Shown: positions 7,375 to 17,144 of the stretch, piece after piece
Position numbering within the stretch: position 1 is the stretch's first letter
Layout: each line of letters begins with the position of its first letter
NCBI RefSeq assembly: GCF_003426735.1
Contig: NZ_QVON01000004.1
Span: 62,001 to 126,000, forward strand
Direction: 5' to 3'
Length of the DNA stretch: 64,000 bases
From: Arenibacter sp. P308M17
GTDB taxonomy: Bacteria > Bacteroidota > Bacteroidia > Flavobacteriales > Flavobacteriaceae
Made by a program: the position numbers and the translations under genes
Notes under the pieces: generated by a model
Database searches by the model: none
Seen by the model: the letters and a program-made list of their open reading frames with translations, nothing else
Told to the model about the DNA's origin: nothing

Positions 7375-10017
7375 ATGAACTTAAGACATTCCATAGTTAC
7401 CCGATTTGCGCTTTTCTTCACCGGTCTGATTATTTTCTCCATTCTTTTGTCCGGATATTTGGTTTTTAGAAAAGCTTCCCAAGTAATTACGGCGCATTCA
7501 AAAGAACGTATTATCCACGCCACCGAATTGGCACAACAGTCCTTTTACGCCTTATTGAACGAGGTGACCAATGACATTGCCGTAATAACTTTGAGTCCCA
7601 CCTTACAACAGCACATATTTGATCCCTCTGAAAAAACCGCTCAAGAGGTGGACCAACTCTTCCGAATTATATTGGAAAATAAAGAAGCCTATTTTCAGAT
7701 AAGATTACTCGACGCGGATGAGAACGGCAAAGAGATCATTCGTTTCGACAAATTGGAAGACCAAGTAATAAAGTCGACCAATCTACAGCAAAAAGGGGAT
7801 CGTAGATATTTTAAAGAGGCCAACCAAATAAAAAAAGGCGAACATTATTTTTCGAATATCAATTTAAATGAGGAATACGGTGTTATCAGTACCCCTTATA
7901 CCCCTACCCTACGCGTTGCCAGTCCCATATTTGATAATAAGAACAAAAAAGTAGGCATCTTGATCATTAATATAAATTTAAATCTACTATATCTGGATCT
8001 CGATCAAATTGCCGGTAATGACAGTCAGTTCTATTTAATAGATGCCCATGGCCAGTATTTATACTCAGGTGACAGATCCCGTCAGTTTGGCCAACAGACA
8101 GGTGAATTTTATAATTTTTATTCCGATTTCAATATTGAAAACAGGCCCCAAGAACCCCAAAAAAATGGTTTCCAACAACTAACAGGGCAGAATGGCAGTA
8201 GTTATTTAAGTTATTTTAAAGAATTGCCCTATTTTGATGGTAAGCGAAAAATATTTCTGATTTCCAATATGGATCAAAATGTATTATTGAAAAATGCCCT
8301 TAACGTACGTTCGGAAAGTATTCAGACATTGCTATGGGTGTGCTTATTTTCCATTCTATTGTCATGGTTTTTCACCAATTTATTTTCAAAAAAAATCACT
8401 AAAATTACCAAAGCCATAAGTAACTATGACCAGGGAATTCCAGATGATCAGGCCCTACCTACCAATAGAAAGGACGAAATAGGGATCTTGGCCAATACCT
8501 TCAACAAAATGAAGGTCAAAATTGATCAGAACGTCCATGAATTGAATACCGCTTTGGAGAAGGAACAGCTCGCAAGACAACAAAGGGACGAGTTTTTACA
8601 AAATATGAGCCACGAAATGCGCACTCCCCTAAACGCCATTCTGGGCTTTACAAAATTGTTGTACAAAAATGCTTCGGAGCCGCAATTACCAATTATCAAT
8701 TCATTGGAAAGAAGCTCCAATAGCTTGGCAGGCCTCGTATACGATGTTTTGGACCACCAAAAATTAGTTGAGGGAAAACTGCAAATTCAATGGGAACCTA
8801 CCAATATTGCGGAGCTCTTAAAGGGTATCCACTCCACCTATTTGTACGAAGCCGTTCAAAAAGGCCTTACTTTTAATATAAGTATAGATAAAAAGCTGGA
8901 AACTGCACTCTTTCAGACCGATGCATTAAGACTGACACAAATAGTTACCAATCTCGTGGTAAACGCCTTAAAATATACCCAAAAGGGTATTATAGGTCTT
9001 TCCGCCTCTATCAACGGCACTAATAATCATACCTTAAACATAAAGGTAAACGATACCGGTGGGGGGGTACTCCCCAAAAACCTCAACAGAATAAACGACC
9101 GTTTTTTTATGGAAAAAAATGATCTGTCAGGTAGGTATGGCAGCTATGGTCTGGGCCTCTCCATTGTTAAACAGTTGACTACACTATTTGGAGGAAGCTT
9201 AAAGGCTTCTTCGGAAAAAGGTAAAGGTTCCGAATTTTTGATCAGCCTTCCTACCCGATCCTCATCTATCCCAAAACTTACAAAACCTCTTCCCTCTTCA
9301 ATCCTGCCCTTTCCAAAACTAAGTGGCAACTATAATATCCTGCACATAGAGGACGATGCCCCCACTATGGAGCTGATAAGGCATATCCTTAATTTTGACA
9401 ACATCACCTTGTACCAGACCAACTCTATCGACACTGTTTCGAAACGTTTAAATTCGGGTACCCCAGATTTAATTATCAGTGATCTATTGCTGGAAACCGA
9501 AAAAATAAACTCCAGATTGGAACACTGGATAAGTACCAAAAAAATAAACTGTCCGCTTATTATTATTTCAGCCTCGGATGCCTCGGAAGCCAACACCCGG
9601 TGCTACGAGTATTTTCAGAAGCCCTTTGAAATAGACCATTTAAAAGATACCGTCTATAAAGTTTTGGGAAGTAATGAATTGCAGGCACCGGATTTTTCAA
9701 ATATCCACAATAGCTATGATCACGACATCCCTAAAATAAACAAGGTCCTAGAACTACTGGAGAAAGAATTTGAAAACTACCTCAAGGAAATAAACAAAAT
9801 TGCCAGGAGTAAGGATCAAATTAAATGGGAAGCTGTAATCCATAAACTAATAGCCCATATCAACAATCTTAAATTGACCGATCTTAAAGAGGTGCTCCCA
9901 GCTAAAATATCGACCCTAAATGCGGATCACTCCAATAAAATAAATACTGTTTTTTCTTATTATTTGTGCTGTATCAGAGTGGAAAGACACCTTAATTCAA
10001 AAGTTCGATCTTCCTGA
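7375..10017 (+). CDS. hybrid sensor histidine kinase with CACHE-like sensor and receiver
   Basis: About 880 residues. Transmembrane helix 1 (about 8-30) and helix 2 (about 316-338) enclose a periplasmic CACHE-like sensor (about 33-315), followed by HAMP, a dimerisation/phosphoacceptor domain with NMSHEMRTPLNAILGF (His near 412), a HATPase domain (about 450-625), and a receiver with Asp near 702 (IISDLLLE) and Lys near 747 (FQKPF). A roughly 100-residue helical tail follows. The ligand is unknown. It overlaps tail-to-tail by 26 bases with the LytTR regulator on the other strand, a plausible partner. Confidence 0.93.
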   Translation: MNLRHSIVTRFALFFTGLIIFSILLSGYLVFRKASQVITAHSKERIIHATELAQQSFYALLNEVTNDIAVITLSPTLQQHIFDPSEKTAQEVDQLFRIILENKEAYFQIRLLDADENGKEIIRFDKLEDQVIKSTNLQQKGDRRYFKEANQIKKGEHYFSNINLNEEYGVISTPYTPTLRVASPIFDNKNKKVGILIININLNLLYLDLDQIAGNDSQFYLIDAHGQYLYSGDRSRQFGQQTGEFYNFYSDFNIENRPQEPQKNGFQQLTGQNGSSYLSYFKELPYFDGKRKIFLISNMDQNVLLKNALNVRSESIQTLLWVCLFSILLSWFFTNLFSKKITKITKAISNYDQGIPDDQALPTNRKDEIGILANTFNKMKVKIDQNVHELNTALEKEQLARQQRDEFLQNMSHEMRTPLNAILGFTKLLYKNASEPQLPIINSLERSSNSLAGLVYDVLDHQKLVEGKLQIQWEPTNIAELLKGIHSTYLYEAVQKGLTFNISIDKKLETALFQTDALRLTQIVTNLVVNALKYTQKGIIGLSASINGTNNHTLNIKVNDTGGGVLPKNLNRINDRFFMEKNDLSGRYGSYGLGLSIVKQLTTLFGGSLKASSEKGKGSEFLISLPTRSSSIPKLTKPLPSSILPFPKLSGNYNILHIEDDAPTMELIRHILNFDNITLYQTNSIDTVSKRLNSGTPDLIISDLLLETEKINSRLEHWISTKKINCPLIIISASDASEANTRCYEYFQKPFEIDHLKDTVYKVLGSNELQAPDFSNIHNSYDHDIPKINKVLELLEKEFENYLKEINKIARSKDQIKWEAVIHKLIAHINNLKLTDLKEVLPAKISTLNADHSNKINTVFSYYLCCIRVERHLNSKVRSS

Positions 10018-10678
10018 GCAGATCCGGGACATAACCTTGACTCACGGGAACATGGTCCTTATTTATCTCCACGGCACCGGTCTGTATAACGTCTATCATA
10101 TTAAGGTTAATGATGTAAGAGCGATGCACCCGTTGAAAAAAATCGGGAAGTTTCGGTTCAAGGTCCTTAAGGGCCATTAATGTCAATATTTTCTTGTTTT
10201 TAAAAACAATGGAAATGTAATTCGCCTCCGACTTAAAATAGGCTACTTCCCGCAATTTTATTTTTACCAGTTTCCCCCCTTCCTTGATAAACAATCGTGC
10301 CTGCTTTTCCGGTACTTTCAGACTAGTGGAAATATATTCCTTCGCCCTTAAAAACCCTTTATAAAATCTAGGAAAATCAAGAGGCTTCACTAAATAATCG
10401 ACAATTTTGGGATAGTTATAGGAATCCAAGGCAAAATCCTTGTTCGAGGTAACCATAATCACTGCGGAATTGGGATTCAGATCCAGGATATCCTTACCGG
10501 TTATATCCGGCAAATTATAGTCCAACAATATTAGGTCAAAAGTTGAGCTGTTAATTAGGTTAATAGATTCGAAACCGGACACTGTTGTAGTTACACTTTT
10601 AATTTCACTGACCTTACTACAAAAGTGCTCAAGTAAATCACAAATCAACGGATCATCATCTACAATTAAACATTTCAT
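9992..10678 (-). CDS. LytTR-family response regulator
   Basis: Two domains: an N-terminal receiver with the acidic pocket IVDDDP (residues 5-10), phosphoacceptor Asp53 in LLDYNLPD and Lys in VKPLDFPRF, and a C-terminal LytTR DNA-binding domain (about 130-228) with IKLREVAYFKSEANY and FQRVHRSYIINL. The ATG at 10678 begins exactly at the receiver; the longer frame uses TTG and adds 15 unrelated residues. It is convergent with the hybrid kinase and shares its last 26 bases with it. Confidence 0.94.
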   Translation of the reverse strand: MKCLIVDDDPLICDLLEHFCSKVSEIKSVTTTVSGFESINLINSSTFDLILLDYNLPDITGKDILDLNPNSAVIMVTSNKDFALDSYNYPKIVDYLVKPLDFPRFYKGFLRAKEYISTSLKVPEKQARLFIKEGGKLVKIKLREVAYFKSEANYISIVFKNKKILTLMALKDLEPKLPDFFQRVHRSYIINLNMIDVIQTGAVEINKDHVPVSQGYVPDLLRKIELLN

Positions 10679-10789
10679 GATCTTATCCAATAAATTGCCT
10701 ATTTCATCAAGCAATATAATCAATTCAAATAAAAAACTATTTTTACACCATCTAAATTTATACTATTGTTCTATAGAAAACCAACTACC

Positions 10790-12307
10790 ATGTGCCCTAA
10801 GTCTTTTTTTATACCATTACTATCCATTTTGTTTTTAGGTTTAATGGGCTGTAAAGACCAATCCAAAGAGTCCAATACCATAGCAGACCATCAGGTAGCT
10901 ATGGCCAATGAACCCCGTGGAGAGGACAATATTGCCTACCAATGGGCCCATGTGGCCTTGGAGGCAACTGCCAACGACACGGATCGCTTTAAGCCTAGGC
11001 CAACCGTTACCTCCAGATATCTGGGATTAATCTTTACTGCCATGTTCGATGCCTGGACGCGCTTTGACAATAAGGCCCAACCGGTATACCTGAAAAATTT
11101 GGAACGATTCCCGGAAAATGAAAGATCCTTAAAAAATAAGGAAATAGCGGTGAGTTATGCGGCTTATAGGGCCCTTAATGAATATTATTATTCCGATAGC
11201 ACACTTTTTAAGAAGAAGATGATCGCATTGGGCCTTGATCCACAAAATAAATCGAAAGACCCCGGTACTCCGGAGGGAATTGGCAACCTGGCCGCGGATA
11301 TGGTGATTGCGGCCCGTAAAAATGACGGGGCCAATCAATATGGGGAAGTGGAAGGTTCCAATGGGCAGCCCTATTTTGATTATACCCATTATGTGCCCGT
11401 AAACGATATTGATAAAAATATTGATCTTAACAGATGGCAACCAAAATATTTCTTGGACGGGAAGGGCAATAAATACAATCCAGGATGCCTTACCCCCTAT
11501 TGGCAGAAGGTAAAACCTTTACTTTTGGAAACTGCCGATCAATTTAGACCCGGGCCGCCTCCTATGGTGGGTTCCGAACAATTGGCATTGGAAGTTAAGG
11601 AAGTAATTGACCTTCAGGCCAATTTAACCCCGGAAAATAAGGCCTTGGTAGAATTTATGCGAGATGGACCCAAATCTGTGCAACAGGCAGGACATTGGTT
11701 GAAATTTGCGCAAGACGTATCTGCCCGGGACAACAATACTTTGGACCAGGATATAAAGATGTATTTTTTGGTAGAATCCGTAGCCATGGATGCCTTTATC
11801 TCCTGTTGGGATTCCAAAATGTATTATGATTACACACGCCCATATGCCTTGGTGCACGACTACTATCAAGACCAGGTAATTAAGGCTTGGGGAGGTCCTG
11901 ATAAAGGTATGGTTGAAATGAAGGGAAAGGATTGGAGGCCATATTCCCCCGATGCCTTTCTTTGCCCACCTTTCCCAAGCTACGTTTCCGGCCACAGTAC
12001 CGTAAGCGCAGGATGTGCAGAGGCATTGCGATTATTTACTGGGGATGACCATTTTGGTGTAGAAGTGGAACTGGTTCCTGGAGCGCTTACAGAGCCCAAT
12101 AACCTGGGTGACCCCGTTGTCCTAAAATTTCCAACTTTTACGGAAACTGCAGAAATGGCCGGTATTTCAAGGGTTATGGGAGGCTATCATATTCAGGCCG
12201 ATAATGTGGCAGGCCTGGAATTGGGCAGACAGGTAGCAAGATACCATTATAAAAAATACCTTCAGCTCATTGGTGAGGATGAAGGAAAAAAAACGATGGA
12301 CCAATAG
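10790..12307 (+). CDS. vanadium-dependent haloperoxidase-family lipoprotein
   Basis: About 505 residues. An N-terminal signal with lipobox (LFLGLMGC, Cys about residue 21) predicts an outer-membrane or periplasmic lipoprotein. All three PAP2/vanadium-haloperoxidase motifs are present: K-x6-RP (KMYYDYTRP near 343), the SGHS loop (near 402) and SR-x5-H-x3-D (SRVMGGYHIQAD near 459), which hold vanadate or phosphate and the acid-base His. Halogenation versus phosphatase activity cannot be decided from sequence. ATG 10790 is chosen over an upstream TTG because it starts the signal peptide. A barrel gene follows. Confidence 0.88.
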   Translation: MCPKSFFIPLLSILFLGLMGCKDQSKESNTIADHQVAMANEPRGEDNIAYQWAHVALEATANDTDRFKPRPTVTSRYLGLIFTAMFDAWTRFDNKAQPVYLKNLERFPENERSLKNKEIAVSYAAYRALNEYYYSDSTLFKKKMIALGLDPQNKSKDPGTPEGIGNLAADMVIAARKNDGANQYGEVEGSNGQPYFDYTHYVPVNDIDKNIDLNRWQPKYFLDGKGNKYNPGCLTPYWQKVKPLLLETADQFRPGPPPMVGSEQLALEVKEVIDLQANLTPENKALVEFMRDGPKSVQQAGHWLKFAQDVSARDNNTLDQDIKMYFLVESVAMDAFISCWDSKMYYDYTRPYALVHDYYQDQVIKAWGGPDKGMVEMKGKDWRPYSPDAFLCPPFPSYVSGHSTVSAGCAEALRLFTGDDHFGVEVELVPGALTEPNNLGDPVVLKFPTFTETAEMAGISRVMGGYHIQADNVAGLELGRQVARYHYKKYLQLIGEDEGKKTMDQ

Positions 12308-12435
12308 TGCTATCCTATAAGAATTCTTTACACAATAGGTGAATCATCAAAAAACAAATCCCAATTAAAAAGGGTACCATAATTAAATTTTATCAATTAG
12401 CAATATTAAAACTAACCATACTTAAATTTATTCCC

Positions 12436-13584
12436 ATGAAGAAATTTCATTTAATTCCATTATTGAGTACTCTTTTAGTTATCCTTGCCATGAATTCGGA
12501 AAGGTTAAATGCCCAAGGATGTGTGGCCATTAGACACTTTTCTTCCTGTGTAGGAAATAGCTTGGAAAGTAATCTTTTGGGCAAGGGCGACCTTCAGGTA
12601 GGCATGAATTACAGGTATTTCAAATCCTTTAGACATTTTAAGGGTACTGAGGAAGAGGCCGATAGGGTTGCCAATAATACCGAAGTTATAAATCATTCCC
12701 ATGCATGGGACTTCTTTCTTACCTACGGCATCTCCAATAGGTTGTATACCAGTATCACCATCCCCACGGTAATCAATGCCAGATCTTCCCTTTATGAGCA
12801 CGGCAGGGAAGAAAGGTACAGTACTTTTTCCAGAGGTTTGGCAGATATAAGGGCAGGTGTAGGGTATTGGTTATTTGACCCGTCCATAAACCCCAATACT
12901 AATATTGCCGTTGGTCTGGGAATCAAACTACCAACGGGAAATTATAATGCCAGCGATATATTTTATAATGTAGGCCCGGAAGGAAGCCCGGAGACAAGAC
13001 CGGTCGATCAGTCCATTCAACCCGGCGATGGCGGTTTTGGCTTTACGGTCGATTTTCAATTCTACCAAAAAATAGCTACAGGTCTATTTGCCTATGGTGG
13101 TGGCTTCTACCTTTTTAACCCTAGGGAGACCAATGGCATCAGAACCTTTAGGGAAACATTGAGTCCTATTTTGGAAAATGAGGCCATTATGGCCGTACCG
13201 GACCAATATTCGGTGCGCACAGGTCTTAGTTATAGCTTGTCCAATGTTATTTCCACTTCCTTGGGAGCCAGATTTGATGCCGTACCTGTAAAAGATCTTA
13301 TTGGAGGTAATGAAGGTTTTCGTAGGCCAGGAAATGTCCTATCCTTGGAACCGGGCATAGCCTATATGCATCAGAATTTCACCTTAAATTTAAATGTACC
13401 TATTGCCCTTAGAAGGGATAGACCTCAGAGTGTAACGGATAGGCAAACGGAAATTAGCACTGGAACTCCTAGAAATGGAGATGCCGCCTTTGCGGATTAT
13501 CTAATAAATTTTGGTATATCCTATCGCTTCGCCAAAAACAAAACAATGGAAATAGACCCGTCGATCAAGAACACTTTTAATTAG
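12436..13584 (+). CDS. outer-membrane beta-barrel protein, transporter-like
   Basis: 382 residues with a cleavable signal peptide (cleavage after LNAQ, about residue 27) and amphipathic strand patterns with alternating aromatic residues throughout, such as DLQVGMNYRYF, NIAVGLGIKLPTGNY and FGISYRF at the C-terminus. The layout recalls the MetA-pathway-of-phenol-degradation outer-membrane family, but I cannot confirm the family. It lies 128 bases after the haloperoxidase-type gene in the same direction, so a role in passage of that enzyme's substrate or product is possible. Confidence 0.7.
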   Translation: MKKFHLIPLLSTLLVILAMNSERLNAQGCVAIRHFSSCVGNSLESNLLGKGDLQVGMNYRYFKSFRHFKGTEEEADRVANNTEVINHSHAWDFFLTYGISNRLYTSITIPTVINARSSLYEHGREERYSTFSRGLADIRAGVGYWLFDPSINPNTNIAVGLGIKLPTGNYNASDIFYNVGPEGSPETRPVDQSIQPGDGGFGFTVDFQFYQKIATGLFAYGGGFYLFNPRETNGIRTFRETLSPILENEAIMAVPDQYSVRTGLSYSLSNVISTSLGARFDAVPVKDLIGGNEGFRRPGNVLSLEPGIAYMHQNFTLNLNVPIALRRDRPQSVTDRQTEISTGTPRNGDAAFADYLINFGISYRFAKNKTMEIDPSIKNTFN

Positions 13585-13593
13585 AATTGTTGC

Positions 13594-15165
13594 TTACCAA
13601 TCTATTGGCCTATAGTCCTTAAGAAACTTACCGCACCAATGTTTGCCGGAGTTAATCCCGTCTATCAATGGATCCAACACCCTTGCGGCACCGTCAACAA
13701 TGTCCAATGGAGGTTGAAAATCATGGATTTCCTCCTTTCTTTTGGACAATTCAATAGGGTCCTCGTCCGTTACCCAACCGGTATCCACAGCGTTCATATA
13801 GACCCCATCTTTGGCAAAATCCAGGGCAGAAGTATGTGTCAACATATTAAGCGCTGCCTTGGCCATATTGGTATGGGGGTGCCGATCCTCTTTGTAAAAC
13901 CTATGAAATTTCCCTTCCATGGCCGATACATTGATAATATGTTTCTTGCCTGTATTCTCCTGCCGCATAAGTTTTGACAAACGGTTGCAGAGTACAAAGG
14001 GGGCTATGGCGTTCACCAATTGCACTTCTATCATTTCCGGGGTCTCAATTTCCCCTAATTTAAGTCGCCAGCTATTGGTTTTCCTTAGATCTACCTGTTG
14101 TAGATCGGCATCCAATTCGCCTTCTGGAAAAACTTCCTTGGCAGAAAGGGAACTATCAAAACTGTAGGGGATCTGGGATAGTTTTGCGGAGGCCCTAATA
14201 CCGATACCGGGTTCCGGGGCATGCCAATTAACGGGCAAGGCATTATTTTGGGCACTCGCCGTGCCCTTGGTAAGGCCGTTCAGCTCCTGTAGGCAAAAAT
14301 TGTGATCCATCAATACCTCCCGTACCCGTGGGGGCAGATCAGGGAAGGCCACCTCCTCATTCTTCATTAGGTGTTGGTAAAAACCTGCCGGCCTTCTTAC
14401 CGTTTGGGCGGCATTATTGATAAGGATATCCAATCGGTCATATTGCTGTTCTATAAAATTGCAAAAAATCTCTACGCTCGGGATATGCCTTAAATCCAAT
14501 CCATGTATTTTTAGTCTATGCCCCCATTCATTAAAATCCTCTTCCTTGGAGAAGCGAAGTGCCGCATCTACAGGAAACCTGGTAGTGGCCACCACCGTAG
14601 CCCCCGCCCTCAACATGATGAGGGTAATATGATATCCTATTTTCAATCGTGATCCCGTCACTATGGCCACCTGCCCCTCAAGGTCGGCCGTCTGAAAGCG
14701 CTTTGCATAATTGAAATCCCCACATTCGGGACACATGGCATCATAAAAATGATGTAGCTTGGTATATACCGTTTTACAGACATAGCAATTCCTCGGTGAT
14801 TCCAATTCCAGCTCTTCCAAGGTCTTGTTGATGGGGGCAGTCAACAATTTGGGGGCAACGAATACGGCGGCCTCCCTGGCACTTCTAATACCTGTTTCCT
14901 TGCGCGCATGCTTATCGCGCTCTATCATCTTGCGTTTGGCCGCCTTGGCCGCGTCCTTTTTACGCTGTTTAAATTCACTCTTGGCCGGTCTGGACAAATG
15001 GCCCGCCGCTTTTAGCAAGGCCACTCTTTTCTCCTCGGGAAGTTCAAAGATCCTATGCCCGTTCCCTACCAACTTATTAAGTAGAAAAATACACTGATCT
15101 ATCTCGTCCGAACTTATTGTCTCCGCAATATTCCCTTGCCTGTCCACCAGATTATTACCCCCCAT
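13594..15165 (-). CDS. SDR-family oxidoreductase with N-terminal zinc ribbon
   Basis: About 523 residues. A Lys/Arg-rich helical N-terminus (about 1-110) leads to a zinc ribbon (CYVC near 127 and CPEC near 143), then a short-chain dehydrogenase domain with the dinucleotide motif TGSRLKIG (about 168) and NNAA (about 251). The catalytic Ser is present in NVSAMEG (about 412), but the usual YxxxK reads TNMAK, so the tyrosine is replaced by threonine. A large insertion separates NNAA from the Ser. ATG 15165 is preferred to a TTG two codons upstream. Substrate unknown. Confidence 0.8.
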   Translation of the reverse strand: MGGNNLVDRQGNIAETISSDEIDQCIFLLNKLVGNGHRIFELPEEKRVALLKAAGHLSRPAKSEFKQRKKDAAKAAKRKMIERDKHARKETGIRSAREAAVFVAPKLLTAPINKTLEELELESPRNCYVCKTVYTKLHHFYDAMCPECGDFNYAKRFQTADLEGQVAIVTGSRLKIGYHITLIMLRAGATVVATTRFPVDAALRFSKEEDFNEWGHRLKIHGLDLRHIPSVEIFCNFIEQQYDRLDILINNAAQTVRRPAGFYQHLMKNEEVAFPDLPPRVREVLMDHNFCLQELNGLTKGTASAQNNALPVNWHAPEPGIGIRASAKLSQIPYSFDSSLSAKEVFPEGELDADLQQVDLRKTNSWRLKLGEIETPEMIEVQLVNAIAPFVLCNRLSKLMRQENTGKKHIINVSAMEGKFHRFYKEDRHPHTNMAKAALNMLTHTSALDFAKDGVYMNAVDTGWVTDEDPIELSKRKEEIHDFQPPLDIVDGAARVLDPLIDGINSGKHWCGKFLKDYRPIDW

Positions 15166-15274
15166 TTCCAAATATTTTCAGAAAATTAAAACCGTGCAAA
15201 TGTAAGGTTTAAATTAGATTGCACAAACAGCAGTATTTGCCATAGCGGCCATGGTAAAACACCACCATAGTTGT

Positions 15275-15862
15275 TTACGGGCCCACCATGATATGAGCCC
15301 TATGCGTGCCCGGATCCATTAACCAGGGCATCCCCGGGGCATGGGGCTTGTCCGGTAATCCCGTAGATTCCGTGGTTGCAAAAGGGGTGTAAATAACATA
15401 TCTGAATTTTCCATTCTGCAACTCTCCGGTGGAAATATCATAATCCTCGGATTTTCCATAGTACACATACATCATACTAGGTTCCTTGGGCATTTTTATT
15501 TTACCGGATGCTACCTCCTTGGCACGGATTTTTTCCCGCTCCTCCCCAGAAAGTTCTTTCGCGGAGAGTTCCCTTCCACGGGCCATAAAGGGTTCCAATT
15601 TTTTGGAATAACATGCCACATTTATTCCGTCCTTATCCGGATTATCGCCTATACACACCAAATTATTGGTTCCCTTTCTCAACACTACCAACGCTCCAGA
15701 GCTATTATATCCATAGACCATAGCGCCCTCCCTTTTCTCATTAGGGATGGGCAAAACAGCAGTTTTGATCTGTATTTCGTTTGGTGGAACTTCCATTTTA
15801 ATTCCTTGCGCCATAAAAGAAAAAAAGGACAATAGCGACATACCCAGCATTAGTTGTTTCAT
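15275..15862 (-). CDS. secreted protein of unknown function
   Basis: A 195-residue protein with an N-terminal signal peptide (MKQLMLGMSLLSFFSFMAQG) and no further membrane helix. The mature part has a VVLRKGTNNLVCIGDNP strand region with one Cys, a second Cys in NVACYSKK, a Lys/Glu-rich helix (about 100-120), and a Pro/Gly-rich C-terminus ending in HIMVGP. I do not recognise the family. It lies alone between the SDR and HopJ genes, with 145 bases of AT-rich DNA upstream. Confidence 0.7.
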   Translation of the reverse strand: MKQLMLGMSLLSFFSFMAQGIKMEVPPNEIQIKTAVLPIPNEKREGAMVYGYNSSGALVVLRKGTNNLVCIGDNPDKDGINVACYSKKLEPFMARGRELSAKELSGEEREKIRAKEVASGKIKMPKEPSMMYVYYGKSEDYDISTGELQNGKFRYVIYTPFATTESTGLPDKPHAPGMPWLMDPGTHRAHIMVGP

Positions 15863-16006
15863 ATGAAGTTATTTTATGTTCCGATTAATTATTTTCCTAA
15901 AGATAAAAAATATAGACCCAACCTATTAATAATTAACTTCTAAAATCCAACCTAATTCATGATAGGATGATCTAAATTTACCGGCAGAACTAAAACCTTT
16001 GGAACA

Positions 16007-16351
16007 ATGACGGTTTATGAATTTCTCGACAAACTTAGAAGGACTCCGGAAGAGATTACCTTTGGCGACACTATAGGTATTATTGACACCTATTATAGTT
16101 TTACGCCCTCAAGATTTACCAATGGAGCAATTATTTATGAGGCCGGCCAAAATTTAGGTTCCTGTAAAGTATTCTCTTTTGCGCAACATCACAAGTTGGG
16201 CAAGGAGGAAACCTTGGCCTGCTTTGGTTCCTATTACACCAAAGACGTTCTGGAAAATCCCAAAGGTACGGACCACCAAAACATTCGTAATTTTATGATC
16301 AGTGGTTGGGAAGGTATTTCTTTCGACAATGAAGCCCTTGGCATAAAGTGA
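16007..16351 (+). CDS. HopJ-family protein
   Basis: A 114-residue cytoplasmic protein that matches the HopJ family by eye: TPEEITFGDTIGIIDTYY, TPSRFTNGAI, NLGSCKVFSFAQHHKLG, TLACFGSYYTKDVL and HQNIRNFMISGWEGISF. HopJ was named as a Pseudomonas type III effector, but homologues occur in many free-living bacteria with no such system, and no secretion gene is present here. Its stop is followed at once by a perfect 15 bp stem shared with the end of nagB. Confidence 0.85.
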   Translation: MTVYEFLDKLRRTPEEITFGDTIGIIDTYYSFTPSRFTNGAIIYEAGQNLGSCKVFSFAQHHKLGKEETLACFGSYYTKDVLENPKGTDHQNIRNFMISGWEGISFDNEALGIK

Positions 16352-16383
16352 GATTAAATCCCGATAGTTATCGGGATTTAATC
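16352..16383. terminator. perfect 15 bp palindrome between HopJ and nagB
   Basis: GATTAAATCCCGATA (16352-16366) pairs perfectly with 16369-16383 around a 2-base centre. It lies between convergent genes and could end transcription in both directions, though no long T-run follows. The core CCCGATA..TATCGGG is a short palindrome seen widely in Bacteroidota. The last codons of nagB (MIKSR and stop) lie inside it. Confidence 0.6.
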
Positions 16384-17135
16384 ATGGAGGCCGATTCCTT
16401 GTCCAAAAAGAGGACCGTTTCTGGATGGGTCCTGAGTATTGAAGCCGGGCAAAAGGTGCCAATGTCACCGTAAAGGGTATTATAAACGGCCTGGGCCTTT
16501 CTTTGATCTGGCACCACACAACTAATGGCCTTACAGTTCATTATGGCGGTAATGGTCAGCGTAACGGCTTCTTTGGGTACATCGGCATAGGTTGGAAACC
16601 AGCCTTCCCCTAGCTGCTGATTTCTGCATGCCTCATCCAACTCCACCACCTTCACCAATTTGGGATCTTTAAAGTCGGCAACCGCCGGATCATTGAAGGC
16701 TATATGTCCATTTTCCCCTATTCCAATGCAGGCAATATCTATTGGATTTGTTTCTAACGCTTTTTCATAATTTTTGATCTCCATTTGCAAATTGGCTGCA
16801 TCTCCATTTAGGAAGAATATCTTTTTAGGGGCCACCCTATTTAAAATCCGCTCCTTGAGATATCTTCTAAAACTAGCGGGATGGGCTTCGGATATGCCCT
16901 TGTATTCATCCAGGTGAAATACGGTTATTTTTCCCCAATCGATTTCCTTGTTCTGCAATGCCTCTAAAAATGCAAACTGGGATGCTCCCGTGGCCAATAT
17001 AAGATTGGCCGCACCCCTATTAAGGATCGCAGCACTTAATTTTCCTTGAACATAATCAGCCGCCGCTGCACCCATTTCCTTTGTTTGTCCATAAACATGT
17101 ATGAACAGATTATCCATTTGAAACGACTTTTCCAT
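16368..17135 (-). CDS. nagB: glucosamine-6-phosphate deaminase
   Basis: Converts glucosamine-6-phosphate to fructose-6-phosphate and ammonia in the cytoplasm. The 255-residue protein has the family motifs FHLDEYKGI (about 73-81; catalytic Asp), and GIGENGHIAFNDP (about 138-150; catalytic His). No signal peptide. It is the last gene of the minus-strand LacI operon, nine bases after the Nramp-like transporter. Its final codons are built from a dispersed palindrome. A 6-phosphogluconolactonase is less likely given the ENGHIAFNDP motif. Confidence 0.92.
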   Translation of the reverse strand: MEKSFQMDNLFIHVYGQTKEMGAAAADYVQGKLSAAILNRGAANLILATGASQFAFLEALQNKEIDWGKITVFHLDEYKGISEAHPASFRRYLKERILNRVAPKKIFFLNGDAANLQMEIKNYEKALETNPIDIACIGIGENGHIAFNDPAVADFKDPKLVKVVELDEACRNQQLGEGWFPTYADVPKEAVTLTITAIMNCKAISCVVPDQRKAQAVYNTLYGDIGTFCPASILRTHPETVLFLDKESASMIKSR

Positions 17136-17144
17136 TGTATAGTT

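Noticed and set aside
16007-16351. Type III secretion effector
   Set aside because: Family name only; no type III system or chaperone genes, and HopJ homologues are common in free-living bacteria.
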